A DNA stretch of 36,292 nucleotides from an uncultured beta proteobacterium (lineage in GTDB: Bacteria > Pseudomonadota > Gammaproteobacteria > Burkholderiales > Burkholderiaceae_C), in contig CAIPZV010000036.1 of the NCBI GenBank assembly GCA_903869595.1, positions 1 through 36,292 of the forward strand, in the 5' to 3' direction. A program made the position numbers and the translations under genes. Positions 9,043 through 18,435 of this stretch are shown here, in pieces. The stretch's first letter is position 1, and each line of letters begins with the position of its first letter. The notes below the pieces were generated by a model. That model searched no databases, was not told the DNA's origin, and was given only the letters and a program-made list of their open reading frames with translations.

Positions 9043-9083
9043 CTTTTGCACGCCGCTTTATTAACGGAATTTTTGGTAAGCAC

Positions 9084-9641
9084 ATGTCCGACAACGCCTC
9101 CCCCACCCCTCCCCACGATGGCCAGCCCGACGCCAATGCCTCAGGCGCTGCTGCCGAGCCAGCTTTTGACGCTGATCCGCTAACCGTCGCCCAGGCAGAG
9201 TTGGCCGTTTTGCAAGCCAAAAGCGCCGAATTAGCCGACCAATACCTGCGCGCCAAGGCCGATGCCGAAAACGCCCGCCGCCGCGCAGAAGACGAAATTA
9301 CCAAAGCTCGCAAATTTGCCGTGGAAAGCTTTGCCGAAAGCTTGTTGCCCGTAGCCGACAGCCTGGAAGCCGGTCTGGCCATCAAAGACGCCACCGCCGC
9401 CCAGATCAACGAAGGTGCGCAAGCCACGCTGCGCCAGCTGATTGCGGCCCTGGAGCGCAACAAAGTCATTGCCATTAACCCGGAGGCCGGTGCCAAATTT
9501 GACCCGCACCACCACCAAGCCATCAGCGTGGTGCCCGCCGAACAGGAAGCCAATACCGTGGTGATGGTGCTGCAAAAAGGCTATTTGATTGCCGATCGCG
9601 TGCTGCGTCCGGCGCTGGTCACGGTAGCGGCGCCCAAATAA
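9084..9641 (+). CDS. grpE: GrpE, nucleotide exchange factor for DnaK
   Basis: Releases ADP from DnaK to reset the chaperone cycle. The 185-aa protein has the expected order: acidic/polar N-terminus, long coiled-coil helix (about residues 40-90, with the [16 protein letters not shown] signature), then the four-helix bundle and C-terminal beta-wing ending in [12 protein letters not shown]. In-frame starts upstream (TTG at 9027, ATG at 9039) fall inside the heat-shock promoter, so the ATG at 9084 is the supported start. It is followed by dnaK and dnaJ in the canonical order. Confidence 0.95.
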   Translation: MSDNASPTPPHDGQPDANASGAAAEPAFDADPLTVAQAELAVLQAKSAELADQYLRAKADAENARRRAEDEITKARKFAVESFAESLLPVADSLEAGLAIKDATAAQINEGAQATLRQLIAALERNKVIAINPEAGAKFDPHHHQAISVVPAEQEANTVVMVLQKGYLIADRVLRPALVTVAAPK

Positions 9642-9708
9642 ACCGGGTCGCTATAGCCTTTTGTATCTAACGCCCGGCGGCAACATAAGCAAATACCGCA
9701 CCGCGCGC

Positions 9709-9735
9709 CTTGAAAACCGGGGCACTGCCCCGAAC
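9709..9735 (+). promoter_or_regulatory. Sigma-32-type promoter for dnaK
   Basis: CTTGAAA (9709-9715), 12 nt, then CCCCGAAC (9728-9735): a perfect -35 with a weaker -10. A perfect 6-bp inverted repeat, CGGGGC-ACT-GCCCCG (9718-9732), spans the spacer and -10. The upstream in-frame TTG at 9710 is inside this element and is not the start of dnaK. Confidence 0.65.
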
Positions 9736-9775
9736 TTGTACTTATCAGTTTTATTGCATTAGCAGGAGTTTCATC

Positions 9776-11704
9776 ATGGGAAGAATCATCGGAATTGACC
9801 TTGGCACCACCAACAGCTGTGTCGCCATCATGGAGGGCAATACGCCCAAGGTCATCGAAAACGCCGAGGGCGCACGCACTACGCCGTCCATCATTGCCTA
9901 CCAGGAAGACGGCGAAGTGCTGGTCGGCGCATCGGCCAAGCGCCAGTCGGTCACCAACCCGAAGAACACGCTTTATGCAGTTAAGCGCCTGATCGGGCGC
10001 AAGTTCACTGAAAAAGAAGTGCAAAAAGACATCGACCTGATGCCTTACAAAATCGCCGCTGCCGACAACGGCGACGCGTGGGTGGAAGTGCGTGGCAACC
10101 GCATGGCGCCGCAACAGGTCAGCGCCGACATTTTGCGCAAAATGAAGAAAACCGCCGAGGACTACCTGGGCGAAGAGGTGACCGACGCGGTGATCACCGT
10201 GCCAGCGTATTTCAACGACGCGCAGCGCCAGGCCACCAAAGATGCCGGACGCATTGCCGGTCTGGACGTCAAACGCATCATCAACGAACCGACTGCTGCG
10301 GCCCTGGCCTTTGGCATGGACAAAAACGAAAAAGGCGACCGCAAGATTGCGGTCTATGACCTGGGTGGCGGCACATTTGACGTGTCCATCATCGAAATCG
10401 CCGATGTCGATGGCGAAAAACAATTCGAAGTGCTGTCCACCAACGGCGACACTTTCCTCGGTGGCGAGGACTTTGACCAGCGCATCATCGACTTCATCAT
10501 CGCCGAGTTCAAAAAAGACCAGGGCGTGGACTTGTCCAAAGACGTGCTGGCATTGCAACGCCTCAAAGAATCAGCCGAAAAAGCCAAGATCGAACTCTCC
10601 AGCAGCTCGCAGACCGACATCAACCTGCCCTACATCACGGCAGATGCCACCGGCCCGAAACACCTGAACATCAAGCTCACGCGCGCCAAGCTCGAAGCCT
10701 TGGTCGAAGAGCTGATCGAGCGCACGATTGCGCCTTGCCGCATGGCGATCAAAGACGCGGGCGTAAACGTCGCGGACATCCATGACGTGATTTTGGTCGG
10801 CGGCATGACGCGCATGCCCAAGGTGCAGGACAAAGTGAAAGAATTGTTCGGCAAAGAGCCGCGCAAAGACGTCAACCCGGACGAAGCCGTGGCCGTAGGC
10901 GCCGCCATCCAAGGCCAGGTGCTCTCGGGTGACCGCAAAGACGTGTTGCTGCTGGATGTGACGCCGCTGTCGCTGGGCATAGAAACCCTGGGTGGCGTGA
11001 TGACCAAGATGATCACCAAGAACACCACCATCCCGACCAAGTTTGCGCAAACCTTCTCCACTGCCGAAGACAACCAACCGGCGGTCACCATCAAGGTGTA
11101 CCAGGGTGAACGCGAGATGGCGGTAGCCAATAAATCGCTGGGCGAATTCAACCTCGAAGGCATCCCGCCCTCGCCACGCGGCACGCCGCAAATCGAGGTG
11201 TCTTTTGACATCGACGCCAACGGCATCTTGCACGTGGGCGCCAAGGACAAAGGCACGGGCAAGGAAAACAAAATCACCATCAAAGCCAACTCGGGCCTGA
11301 GCGAAGCCGAGATCCAGCAAATGGTGAAAGACGCCGAACTCAATGCGGCCGATGACAAGAAAAAACTCGAAGTCATTCAGGCGCGCAACGAGGCAGAAGC
11401 CAATATGCACAGCGTCAAGAAGAGCTTGGGCGAGCATGGCGACAAGCTGGAAGCAGGCGAGAAAGAAAAAATCGAAGCCGCGATCAAGGACCTGGAAGGC
11501 GTGATCAAGAGCGAGGACAAAGAAAGCATCAGCTCCAAGAGCGCCGCCCTGATGGCCGCGAGCCAAAAGCTGGGCGAAAAAGTCTATGCCGACATGCAAG
11601 CCAAGCAAGCCGCCGAGGCCGCAGGCCCTGGCGCTGAGCAAGCTGCCAAACCCGCCGACGACAATGTGGTGGACGCGGAAGTCAAGGAAGTGAAAAAGGG
11701 ATAA
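9776..11704 (+). CDS. dnaK: Chaperone DnaK (Hsp70)
   Basis: ATP-driven Hsp70 chaperone that works with DnaJ and GrpE in folding and in turnover of sigma-32. The 642-aa protein begins with the phosphate-1 motif [11 protein letters not shown]. It continues with the [11 protein letters not shown] phosphate-2 motif near residue 195 and the VGGMTRMP adenosine motif near 340. The interdomain linker [13 protein letters not shown] (near 385-395), the substrate-binding domain and an alpha-helical lid follow. The tail ends in the family's acidic VVDAEVKEV signature. The start has an AGGAG site (9764-9768) 7 nt upstream. Own heat-shock promoter; terminator downstream. Confidence 0.98.
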   Translation: MGRIIGIDLGTTNSCVAIMEGNTPKVIENAEGARTTPSIIAYQEDGEVLVGASAKRQSVTNPKNTLYAVKRLIGRKFTEKEVQKDIDLMPYKIAAADNGDAWVEVRGNRMAPQQVSADILRKMKKTAEDYLGEEVTDAVITVPAYFNDAQRQATKDAGRIAGLDVKRIINEPTAAALAFGMDKNEKGDRKIAVYDLGGGTFDVSIIEIADVDGEKQFEVLSTNGDTFLGGEDFDQRIIDFIIAEFKKDQGVDLSKDVLALQRLKESAEKAKIELSSSSQTDINLPYITADATGPKHLNIKLTRAKLEALVEELIERTIAPCRMAIKDAGVNVADIHDVILVGGMTRMPKVQDKVKELFGKEPRKDVNPDEAVAVGAAIQGQVLSGDRKDVLLLDVTPLSLGIETLGGVMTKMITKNTTIPTKFAQTFSTAEDNQPAVTIKVYQGEREMAVANKSLGEFNLEGIPPSPRGTPQIEVSFDIDANGILHVGAKDKGTGKENKITIKANSGLSEAEIQQMVKDAELNAADDKKKLEVIQARNEAEANMHSVKKSLGEHGDKLEAGEKEKIEAAIKDLEGVIKSEDKESISSKSAALMAASQKLGEKVYADMQAKQAAEAAGPGAEQAAKPADDNVVDAEVKEVKKG

Positions 11705-11736
11705 GCCCGCAGCAGCCGTTGGCTGCTTGAAAACCT

Positions 11737-11778
11737 GCCGCGCTGAACCCGTTTTGGAGTTCAACGCGGCTTTTCTGT
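11737..11778 (+). terminator. Rho-independent terminator between dnaK and dnaJ
   Basis: The 12-nt arms GCCGCGCTGAAC (11737-11748) and GTTCAACGCGGC (11759-11770) pair with one central mismatch around a 10-nt loop, followed by TTTTCTGTT. A second perfect hairpin (AGCAGCC-GTT-GGCTGCT, 11711-11727) lies just upstream. It should attenuate read-through so that dnaJ is made at a lower level than dnaK. Confidence 0.75.
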
Positions 11779-11800
11779 TGTTACGGAGCCCGCAATAGCC

Positions 11801-12931
11801 ATGGCCAAACGAGATTTTTACGAAATTCTGGGCGTACCCAAGACCGCTTCGGACGAGGAAATTAAAAAGTCCTACCGAAAGCTGGCGATGAAGTTCCACC
11901 CGGACCGCAACCAAGGCGAAGCGGCCAAAGAGGCGGAAGTCAAATTCAAAGAGGCCAAAGAGGCCTACGAGATGCTGTCCGACCCGCAAAAACGCGCGGC
12001 CTATGACCAGCATGGCCATGCCGGTGTGGACCCGAATATGCGTGGCCCCGGTGGCGAAGGCTTTGGCGGTTTTGCCGAAGCTTTTGGCGATATTTTTGGC
12101 GAGATGTTCGGCCAGCAGCAGCGCGGCGGGCGCGGTGGACGCCAGGTGTTTCGCGGCGGTGACCTGAGCTATGCCATGGAGATGACGCTAGAAGAAGCGG
12201 CCAATGGCAAGGACGCACAAATCCGTATCCCGACCCATGACAACTGTGATGTCTGCGCCGGCGCCGGTGCCAAGCCGGGAAGCCAGATCAAGAACTGCGG
12301 CACCTGCGGTGGCGCGGGTGTGGTGCAAATGCGCCAGGGCTTTTTCAGCGTGCAGCAAACTTGCCCCACCTGCCGTGGCGCCGGCAAAATCATTGCGGAG
12401 CCTTGCATCGCCTGCGCGGGCCAGGGCAAGATCAAAAAGCAAAAAACCCTGGAAGTCAAAATCCCAGCCGGTATCGACGCGGGCATGCGCATTCGCAGCG
12501 CGGGCAACGGCGAACCGGGGACCAACGGCGGACCCCCGGGCGACTTGTATATCGAAATCCGGCTCAAGAAGCATGATATTTTCGAGCGCGACGGCGACGA
12601 CTTGCATTGCACCGTGCCCATCAGCATTGTGGAAGCGTCCTTGGGCGGCGAAATCGACGTGCCCACTTTGCAAGGCAAAGCGGCCATCGACCTGCCCGAG
12701 GGCACGCAAACTGGCAAGCAATTTAGGCTGCGCGGCAAGGGCATCAAAGGCGTGCGCTCCAGCTACCCCGGCGATTTGTACTGCCACATCACCGTGGAAA
12801 CGCCGGTCAAACTTACCGAGCACCAGCGCAAGCTGCTGCGCGAGCTCGATGAGTCCTTCCGCAAAGGCGGCAGCAAGCATTCGCCCTCGGGCGACAGCTG
12901 GACGGATCGCCTGAAAAGTTTTTTCAGCTGA
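11801..12931 (+). CDS. dnaJ: Chaperone DnaJ (type I Hsp40)
   Basis: Co-chaperone that delivers substrates to DnaK and stimulates its ATPase. The 376-aa protein has all type I parts: a J-domain with the HPD motif near residues 33-35, a Gly/Phe-rich segment (about 75-115), and four CxxCxGxG zinc-binding repeats ([32 protein letters not shown], about 148-208). Two substrate-binding beta domains and a C-terminal dimerisation segment follow. The nearest ribosome-binding site (GGAG, 11785-11788) is 12 nt away, somewhat far, which may keep translation modest. It follows the dnaK terminator, so expression depends on read-through or an unseen promoter. Confidence 0.98.
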   Translation: MAKRDFYEILGVPKTASDEEIKKSYRKLAMKFHPDRNQGEAAKEAEVKFKEAKEAYEMLSDPQKRAAYDQHGHAGVDPNMRGPGGEGFGGFAEAFGDIFGEMFGQQQRGGRGGRQVFRGGDLSYAMEMTLEEAANGKDAQIRIPTHDNCDVCAGAGAKPGSQIKNCGTCGGAGVVQMRQGFFSVQQTCPTCRGAGKIIAEPCIACAGQGKIKKQKTLEVKIPAGIDAGMRIRSAGNGEPGTNGGPPGDLYIEIRLKKHDIFERDGDDLHCTVPISIVEASLGGEIDVPTLQGKAAIDLPEGTQTGKQFRLRGKGIKGVRSSYPGDLYCHITVETPVKLTEHQRKLLRELDESFRKGGSKHSPSGDSWTDRLKSFFS

Positions 12932-12948
12932 TGTTTTTGGCTGAAAAA
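12920..12948 (+). terminator. Hairpin at the end of dnaJ, possible weak terminator
   Basis: TTTTTCAGC (12920-12928) and GCTGAAAAA (12940-12948) form a perfect 9-bp stem around the dnaJ stop codon, with an 11-nt loop. No T run follows on the + strand beyond the stem, so intrinsic termination is uncertain. It could instead stabilise the 3' end. Confidence 0.3.
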
Positions 12949-12992
12949 TAGCCACACAGCGCATGGCCGGGCCCATTACTGCCATACCGCCC

Positions 12993-13970
12993 ATGCGCTA
13001 TTTGACGGCGGCGTTTTATCTGTTTGTCGATCTGCCCGACTGTGCGCATTTCAAAGCACCGCTGCAAGCGCTGTGTGAAGCGGAGCAAGTAAAGGGCCTA
13101 ATTTTGCTGGCACCCGAGGGCATTAACAGCACGATTGCCGGCCCAGCAGAGGGCGTGCATGCGGTGCTGGCATGGCTGCGCAGCCAAGCCCTATTTGCCG
13201 CTTTGCAACACAAAGAATCCTGGTCCGACAAAGCACCGTTTCGCCGTATGCGGGTGCGTATCAAAAAGGAAATCGTGACCATGGGCGTGCCCGGCTTGCG
13301 TCCGGCTAGCCAGGCGGGGCGCTATGTCAGCGCGCAGGAGTGGAATGCCTTGATCGCCGATCCAGACGTGCTGCTGGTGGACACGCGCAATGACTATGAA
13401 GTGGAATTGGGCAGCTTTGAAGGCGCGATCAATCCCGGCATACAGTCCTTTGCGCAATTGCCCGCGTGGCTGGCGGCGCAAGGGCTGCTCGACCCAGCCA
13501 AGCCGCGCAAAGTGGCCATGTTTTGCACTGGCGGCATACGCTGCGAAAAATCTACCGCACTCTTGCGCGCCCAGGGTTTGCAGGAGGTGTACCACCTGGA
13601 GGGTGGCATTTTGAAATACCTGGAAACGGTGGCGCCCGAGGCCAGCCGCTGGCAAGGCGAATGCTTTGTGTTTGACGAGCGGGTTTCGGTGGCCCATGGC
13701 CTGCAAACCGGTAGCCAGCAACTGTGCCGTTGTTGCCGACAGCCCTTGCCACCGGGCGCTTTAGAGTCCAGCCACTATGAGCCGGGTGTCAGCTGCCCGC
13801 GCTGTTTTAGCCAGACGAGCGAAACGCAGAAAAGAAGTGCGCGCGAAAGGCAGAGGCAGTGGGAGCGCGCCAAGGCTAAGGCGGCATTGCGTGGCAACCA
13901 AGACGCGGAAAGCGGCGAAGGCGGAGCATTTACAGCCACGGGCCAAGATGCGGTAACGGGCCATGGCTGA
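12993..13970 (+). CDS. trhO: tRNA uridine(34) hydroxylase TrhO (rhodanese-domain, YceA/UPF0176 family)
   Basis: Oxygen-dependent hydroxylation of U34 in certain tRNAs, an early step towards 5-(carboxy)methoxyuridine. Family layout is clear: N-terminal acylphosphatase-like domain (AAFYLFVDL), a central rhodanese domain with the active-site loop CTGGIRCEKS (Cys178 from this start), and a C-terminal Cys-rich part (LCRCCRQP, CPRCF) that may bind metal. The start at the MRYLTAAFY methionine matches family length; an ATG 30 nt upstream in the same frame is possible and neither has a clear ribosome-binding site. The last 8 nt overlap the next gene. Confidence 0.9.
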   Translation: MRYLTAAFYLFVDLPDCAHFKAPLQALCEAEQVKGLILLAPEGINSTIAGPAEGVHAVLAWLRSQALFAALQHKESWSDKAPFRRMRVRIKKEIVTMGVPGLRPASQAGRYVSAQEWNALIADPDVLLVDTRNDYEVELGSFEGAINPGIQSFAQLPAWLAAQGLLDPAKPRKVAMFCTGGIRCEKSTALLRAQGLQEVYHLEGGILKYLETVAPEASRWQGECFVFDERVSVAHGLQTGSQQLCRCCRQPLPPGALESSHYEPGVSCPRCFSQTSETQKRSARERQRQWERAKAKAALRGNQDAESGEGGAFTATGQDAVTGHG

Positions 13971-14607
13971 GGCCGCGCTCCCCGTCCTGTATTCCTTTCG
14001 CCGCTGCCCCTATGCGATGCGGGCGCGCCTGGCTTTACAGGCCAGCGGATTGGCAGTGGAGCACCGTGAAGTGGAACTCAAAAACAAACCGGCACGCATG
14101 CTGACCGCCTCACCCAAGGGCACGGTGCCGGTGTTGGTGCTGCCCGATGGCCAGGTTTTAGCCGAAAGCCTAGACATCATGCGCTGGGCTTTGCAAGCGA
14201 ATGATCCGCTGCGCTGGTGGCCAAATGATCCGCTGCGTTTGGCAGCGACCATAGCTTTGATCGAAGAAAACGACGGCTCGTTTAAGCACGCCTTAGACCG
14301 CTACAAATACCCGCACCGATTCGGCTTGGCAGATGGTGCTGCTTGGCGCGAAGCAGGCGCCGAGTTCCTCCTGCGATTGGAGGCGATGTTGGTGACCCAG
14401 CCCCATCTTGCCGGGGAACAACAGGGCTTGTGCGACGCCGCGCTAGCGCCCTTTGTGCGGCAGTTCGCGCATACCGACAAGACCTGGTTTGCAGCGCAAG
14501 CCTGGCCGCATCTAGCGCGCTGGCTGGCAAAGCTCGAAGCCTCGGCGGCATTTGCAGCCATCATGCACAAGCATAGGCCATGGATAGATCCCTCACCGGC
14601 ATCCTGA
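13963..14607 (+). CDS. Glutathione S-transferase family protein
   Basis: Cytoplasmic 214-aa GST-fold protein. The N-terminal thioredoxin-like domain starts LYSFRRCPYAMRAR, with a Cys-Pro-Tyr-Ala motif near residue 15 resembling glutaredoxin-2 or omega-type GSTs that use Cys. The glutathione-binding cis-Pro loop GTVPVLVL lies near residue 48 and the ES(L)DI turn near 66. The C-terminal half is helical. The ATG overlaps the end of trhO by 8 nt, suggesting translational coupling. The substrate is unknown. A Cys-type reductase or deglutathionylase activity is more likely than classical conjugation, by motif. Confidence 0.88.
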   Translation: MAEAALPVLYSFRRCPYAMRARLALQASGLAVEHREVELKNKPARMLTASPKGTVPVLVLPDGQVLAESLDIMRWALQANDPLRWWPNDPLRLAATIALIEENDGSFKHALDRYKYPHRFGLADGAAWREAGAEFLLRLEAMLVTQPHLAGEQQGLCDAALAPFVRQFAHTDKTWFAAQAWPHLARWLAKLEASAAFAAIMHKHRPWIDPSPAS

Positions 14608-14667
14608 ACCTATCCCCAGTTACCTGCCCTCGTGAGGCCTCAGGTGTGGCCCGCGCCGCAGATCTAC

Positions 14668-15456
14668 TTATTCGACCTTGGCCGCTTTCACCAGCTTTTG
14701 CACGTACTCGGCGCGCTCGTTGGCCATAACGGCATTGATTACTTGCTGCTTGCTCTCATCATACGTAGGCACTTTGTATTTGCGCTTGGCATCGAGCTTG
14801 AGCACCTGCCAGCCTTCTTGCGTCTGAATCGGCAAAGCGGTGACGCCGCCCACGGCCATGTTCGCCACCACATTGGAGAGCAAGGGATTGATCTGGTTCA
14901 TTAAGAGCCAACCTAAGTTGCCGCCGCCCTTGGCGCTGGGGTTAATGGATTTTTCGGATGCCAATTTATCAAACGCTGCGCCGTCTTTCGCTGCTTTGAT
15001 CACCGCTTTGGCTTCGGCCTCGGTGGCGGTGACGATATGGCTGATCTGGAATTCCTCGGCGTCGGCCAGTAAGTCGGCCTGGCGCTTGTATTCAGCGCGC
15101 AGTTTCTCCTCCGAGGGTTTGATTTTTTCAGTTTGCTTGGCAACCAAGACTTCGCTCAGAAACGCGTTTTGCTGCAAAGCCATTTGCGCCTTGATCGCTG
15201 GTTCTTTGTCCAGACCCAGCTTGCGCGCTTCCTGGGCTAACACCTCGCGGGCGATCAGTTCATTGCGCAGTTGGTTGCGCAAGTCCGCGCTGTCGGTAGC
15301 GCCCTGGGCCAGCGCATTGCTGACCAGCACGTCCATGAGTTCAGTTCCCAGCTTCACACCATTGACGCTAGCCAGCGGTTTGGACGCGTCCGTAGCGTGC
15401 GCTGCCATCACGATGCAAGCGCCTAGCGCTGCAAGTACCCGTTTAGTTTGCAACAT
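14668..15456 (-). CDS. PpiC/parvulin-type peptidyl-prolyl isomerase, exported
   Basis: Periplasmic folding factor of 262 aa. A signal peptide (residues 1-22, ending Ala-Ala-His-Ala) is followed by an SurA-like helical region (about 30-125). A parvulin domain comes next, with ISHIVTAT near residue 134 and the GGGNLGWLL motif near 175. The short C-terminal helix is Lys/Ala-rich. Convergent with the preceding GST gene, with 60 nt between them and no clear terminator. Probably monocistronic. Confidence 0.9.
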   Translation of the reverse strand: MLQTKRVLAALGACIVMAAHATDASKPLASVNGVKLGTELMDVLVSNALAQGATDSADLRNQLRNELIAREVLAQEARKLGLDKEPAIKAQMALQQNAFLSEVLVAKQTEKIKPSEEKLRAEYKRQADLLADAEEFQISHIVTATEAEAKAVIKAAKDGAAFDKLASEKSINPSAKGGGNLGWLLMNQINPLLSNVVANMAVGGVTALPIQTQEGWQVLKLDAKRKYKVPTYDESKQQVINAVMANERAEYVQKLVKAAKVE

Positions 15457-15508
15457 CGTGGAAGCTACCTTATCGTGATTTCAGTTTCAAAAAATACCAA
15501 CGCATTTA

Positions 15509-15549
15509 CAAGGCAGCGCCTTGGCAAGCAAGCCTGCAAACCCGCAGGC
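15509..15549 (-). terminator. Two tandem hairpins downstream of the acyl-CoA dehydrogenase gene
   Basis: On the - strand, GCCTGC-N6-GCAGGC (15549-15532) and CAAGGC-N3-GCCTTG (15523-15509) form two 6-bp stems soon after the dehydrogenase stop codon. Neither is followed by a proper U tract, so they may be weak or Rho-assisted terminators. Confidence 0.3.
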
Positions 15550-15567
15550 ACGAATCGCTGAAGCAGA

Positions 15568-17388
15568 TTAAAACGCTTCCAAAGTCAAGGCCGTCACCGC
15601 GTCGGCGCCATCGACAATGCTATCGCGCAAGCCTGGCACCTTGGTCAGGATGTGGTCGGCATAGAAACGCGCAGTGCTGATTTTGGCCTGCATGAAATCT
15701 TTATCCACACCAGCAGCCAGTTGCGCTTGCGCCACCAGCAGCGAGCGGCCCATTTGCCAGCCTGCCATCACATTACCCGCCAACATCAAATAAGGCACGC
15801 TACCGGCATAGACCGCATTCGGGCTGGCTTTGGAGTGTCCTGCCACGAAGTCCACCACCTCGACAAAGGCGGCGCGCGCAGCATGCAGGCGTTTGGCCAT
15901 GGCCATTGCATCTGCGCTGCCATCGGCTTGCAAATCCGCCACCGTGGCGGCCACTTGGGCGGCGATGGCCTTTGCGGCTTGGCCGCCATCACGCGCGGTT
16001 TTACGGCCCACCAGGTCGTTGGCTTGGATTGCCGTGGTGCCTTCGTATATCGTCAAAATTTTCGCGTCGCGGTAGTACTGTGCCACGCCGGTCTCTTCAA
16101 TAAAGCCCATGCCGCCGTGCACTTGCACCGCCATGGACGTTACTTCCAGACTCATTTCGGTGCTAAAGCCTTTGACCAAGGGCACCATAAATTCGTAAAA
16201 GCTTTGGTGCTCTTTGCGTGCCTGTGCATCCGGGTGGTGGTGCGCCACATCAAATGCGGCAGCAGCCACCGATGCCAAGGCGCGGCAGCCTTGCACATAG
16301 GCGCGCATGGTCATGAGCATGCGGCGCACATCCGGATGGTGGATGATAGGCGCGCTGGTATTCATCGAACCATCGACCGGGCGGCTTTGCACCCTGTCGC
16401 GCGCGAACTGCGCTGCCTTTTGGTAGGCGCGCTCGGCAATCGCAATGCCTTGCACACCCACGCCATAACGGGCGGCGTTCATCATGATGAACATGTACTC
16501 CAGGCCCCGGTTTTCCTGGCCCACCAGGTAGCCCACAGCGCCCGGCCCTGCCCTATCGGCCAGCGAACCGGCCAGACCATCGCCAAATTGCAGCACCGCC
16601 GTCGGGCTGGCTTTGATACCCATTTTGTGTTCGATGCTGACGCATTGCACATCGTTGCGCGCAGCCGGGTTTCCTTGGGCATCGACGACAAACTTGGGCA
16701 CCACAAACAGGCTAATGCCTTTGACGCCCTCGGGCGCGCCCTGCACCCGCGCCAGCACCAAATGGACGATGTTTTCGGCCATGTCATGCTCGCCCCAGGT
16801 GATGTAAATCTTGGTACCAAAGACGCGGTAGGTGCCATCGGGCTGCGGCTCGGCGCGGGTGCGCACCAGAGCCAGATCGCTACCGGCTTGGGGCTCGGTC
16901 AGGTTCATGGTGCCGGTCCATTGGCCGCTAACGATTTTTTCCAGGTAAATCGCTTTAAGCTCATCCGAGCCCGCCGTCAGCAAAGCCTCGATGGCGCCGT
17001 CGCTGAGTAATGGGCAGAGCGCAAAACTCATATTGGCCGAGTTCTGCATTTCGCCGCAGACCGCGCCAATCGTCTTGGGCAGGCCCTGGCCGCCAAAGTC
17101 CACCGGGTGCTGCAAACCCTGCCAGCCACCTTCGGCAAACTGCTTGTAAGCCTCTTTGAAACCGGGGGTGGCAGTCACCACGCCGTTCTTCCAAGCGCTG
17201 GGGTTTTGGTCACCGGCCCAGTTCAGGGGGGCTAGCACTTCTTCGTTGAACTTGGCCGATTCTTCCAACACCGCCTGCGCCGTGTCCAGGTCTGCATCCT
17301 CAAAACCGGGCAATTGGGCGATCTGGTCGATACGCGCCAGGTGCTCTATATTGAACAGCATGTCTTTGACGGGGGCTAAATAGGTCAT
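15568..17388 (-). CDS. Acyl-CoA dehydrogenase with extended C-terminal domain
   Basis: FAD enzyme introducing the trans-2 double bond into acyl-CoA, passing electrons to ETF. The 606 aa match the FadE-like subfamily with an additional C-terminal domain (PF12806 type), longer than the 380-aa classical enzymes. The N-terminal Acyl-CoA_dh_N segment is followed by the middle domain GTMNLTEPQAGSD (near residue 165). The catalytic region is LTIYEGTTAIQAND (near 440), where the Glu is the expected base. The start codon giving MTYLAPVKDML is preferred over an upstream one. It has a GAGATG ribosome-binding site and fits the family N-terminus. It follows etfA behind a terminator, so it needs read-through or its own promoter. 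Confidence 0.93.
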   Translation of the reverse strand: MTYLAPVKDMLFNIEHLARIDQIAQLPGFEDADLDTAQAVLEESAKFNEEVLAPLNWAGDQNPSAWKNGVVTATPGFKEAYKQFAEGGWQGLQHPVDFGGQGLPKTIGAVCGEMQNSANMSFALCPLLSDGAIEALLTAGSDELKAIYLEKIVSGQWTGTMNLTEPQAGSDLALVRTRAEPQPDGTYRVFGTKIYITWGEHDMAENIVHLVLARVQGAPEGVKGISLFVVPKFVVDAQGNPAARNDVQCVSIEHKMGIKASPTAVLQFGDGLAGSLADRAGPGAVGYLVGQENRGLEYMFIMMNAARYGVGVQGIAIAERAYQKAAQFARDRVQSRPVDGSMNTSAPIIHHPDVRRMLMTMRAYVQGCRALASVAAAAFDVAHHHPDAQARKEHQSFYEFMVPLVKGFSTEMSLEVTSMAVQVHGGMGFIEETGVAQYYRDAKILTIYEGTTAIQANDLVGRKTARDGGQAAKAIAAQVAATVADLQADGSADAMAMAKRLHAARAAFVEVVDFVAGHSKASPNAVYAGSVPYLMLAGNVMAGWQMGRSLLVAQAQLAAGVDKDFMQAKISTARFYADHILTKVPGLRDSIVDGADAVTALTLEAF

Positions 17389-17412
17389 GGCACATCTCAC
17401 AAAAACGAAAAG

Positions 17413-17438
17413 CAAAAAAAAGGCAGCGCTTGGCTGCC
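17413..17438 (-). terminator. Rho-independent terminator after etfBA
   Basis: On the - strand GGCAGC (17438-17433), a 5-nt loop and GCTGCC (17427-17422) are followed directly by a run of T residues (complement of the A tract 17414-17421). It lies 17 nt past the etfA stop and before the acyl-CoA dehydrogenase gene. Confidence 0.75.
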
Positions 17439-17454
17439 TTGTGGGAGCGCTGGT

Positions 17455-18387
17455 TTAGAGCGCTGCGACTAAGTCGGGCACGGCCACGAAAAGGTCTGCC
17501 TCTAGGCCATAGTCGGCCACGCTAAAGATGGGCGCTTCGGCGTCTTTGTTGATCGCCACAATCACTTTGCTATCTTTCATACCCGCCAAATGCTGGATGG
17601 CGCCGCTGATGCCGCAGGCGATATACAGCTGGGGCGCGACGATTTTTCCGGTTTGGCCGACTTGCCAGTCGTTGGGCGCGTAACCGGCATCGACCGCCGC
17701 ACGGCTGGCACCCATGGCGGCACCGAGTTTGTCGGCCAGCGGCGTCATGATTTCCATGAATTTTTCGTTGGAACCCAAAGCACGACCACCGGAGACGATG
17801 ATCTTGGCCGCCGTCAATTCGGGGCGGTCGTTGCGGGCGATTTCTGAACGCAAGAAGCTCACATCGGCGCTGGCAGATGAGGCGGCGGGGGTTTCGACAG
17901 CGGCGCTGCCGCCTGTGCTGGCTGCTGCGTCAAAACCGGTGGTACGCACGGTGATGACTTTGATAGCGTCACCGCTTTGCACAGTGGCTATCGCGTTACC
18001 GGCATAAATCGGGCGCTCGAAGGTGTCCGGGCTTTCGACTTTGGTTATGTCGGAAATTTGCGCCACATCCAGCTTGGCGGCCACGCGCGGGGCGATGTTC
18101 TTGCCCACCGCAGTAGCGGGGAAAAGAATGTGGCTGTAGGCGCTGGCCATGCCGACGACCTGGGCCGTCACGTTTTCGGCCAGGCCGTTGGCAAATGCCG
18201 CGCTGTCCGCGTGAATGACTTTGGCAACACCGGCAACAGCCGCAGCCGCAGCGGCAGCACCGCCTGCGTTATGCCCGGCGACCAGCACATGCACATCGCC
18301 ACCGCATTGCACAGCGGCGGTGATGGTATTGAGGGTGGAAGGCTTGATGCCCGCGTTATCGTGTTCAGCAACGACGAGAGAGGTCAT
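17455..18387 (-). CDS. etfA: Electron transfer flavoprotein alpha subunit
   Basis: Binds FAD and, with EtfB, carries electrons from acyl-CoA dehydrogenases to ETF-ubiquinone oxidoreductase. The 310-aa protein has the variable N-terminal domain (about 1-190). The conserved FAD domain follows, with SGGRALGS near residue 200, [11 protein letters not shown] near 225, [12 protein letters not shown] near 246, GISGAIQH near 260 and the NKDAEAPIF loop near 285. The length is normal. An AGGA ribosome-binding site lies 6 nt before the ATG. It is second in the etfBA operon, 48 nt after etfB. Confidence 0.97.
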   Translation of the reverse strand: MTSLVVAEHDNAGIKPSTLNTITAAVQCGGDVHVLVAGHNAGGAAAAAAAVAGVAKVIHADSAAFANGLAENVTAQVVGMASAYSHILFPATAVGKNIAPRVAAKLDVAQISDITKVESPDTFERPIYAGNAIATVQSGDAIKVITVRTTGFDAAASTGGSAAVETPAASSASADVSFLRSEIARNDRPELTAAKIIVSGGRALGSNEKFMEIMTPLADKLGAAMGASRAAVDAGYAPNDWQVGQTGKIVAPQLYIACGISGAIQHLAGMKDSKVIVAINKDAEAPIFSVADYGLEADLFVAVPDLVAAL

Positions 18388-18435
18388 GGTAAATCCTGGT
18401 GACGAATGGGTTGAATCAAGTAGGCCGAAAAAGTC

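Noticed and set aside
9027..9083. Upstream in-frame starts for grpE (TTG 9027, ATG 9039)
   Set aside because: They lie inside the sigma-32 promoter, upstream of any likely transcription start.
9581..12019. Two long - strand frames (325 and 482 codons) opposite dnaK and the start of dnaJ
   Set aside because: Long antisense frames opposite dnaK are a well-known codon-bias artefact. They have no recognisable domains and cover both heat-shock promoters.
14608..14667. TGAGGCCTCA palindrome between the convergent GST and PpiC genes
   Set aside because: Short perfect palindrome without T tracts on either strand; not enough for a terminator or operator call.
15652..17010. A 452-codon + strand frame opposite the acyl-CoA dehydrogenase gene
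   Set aside because: His/Arg-rich translation without domains, antisense to a gene with clear catalytic motifs.
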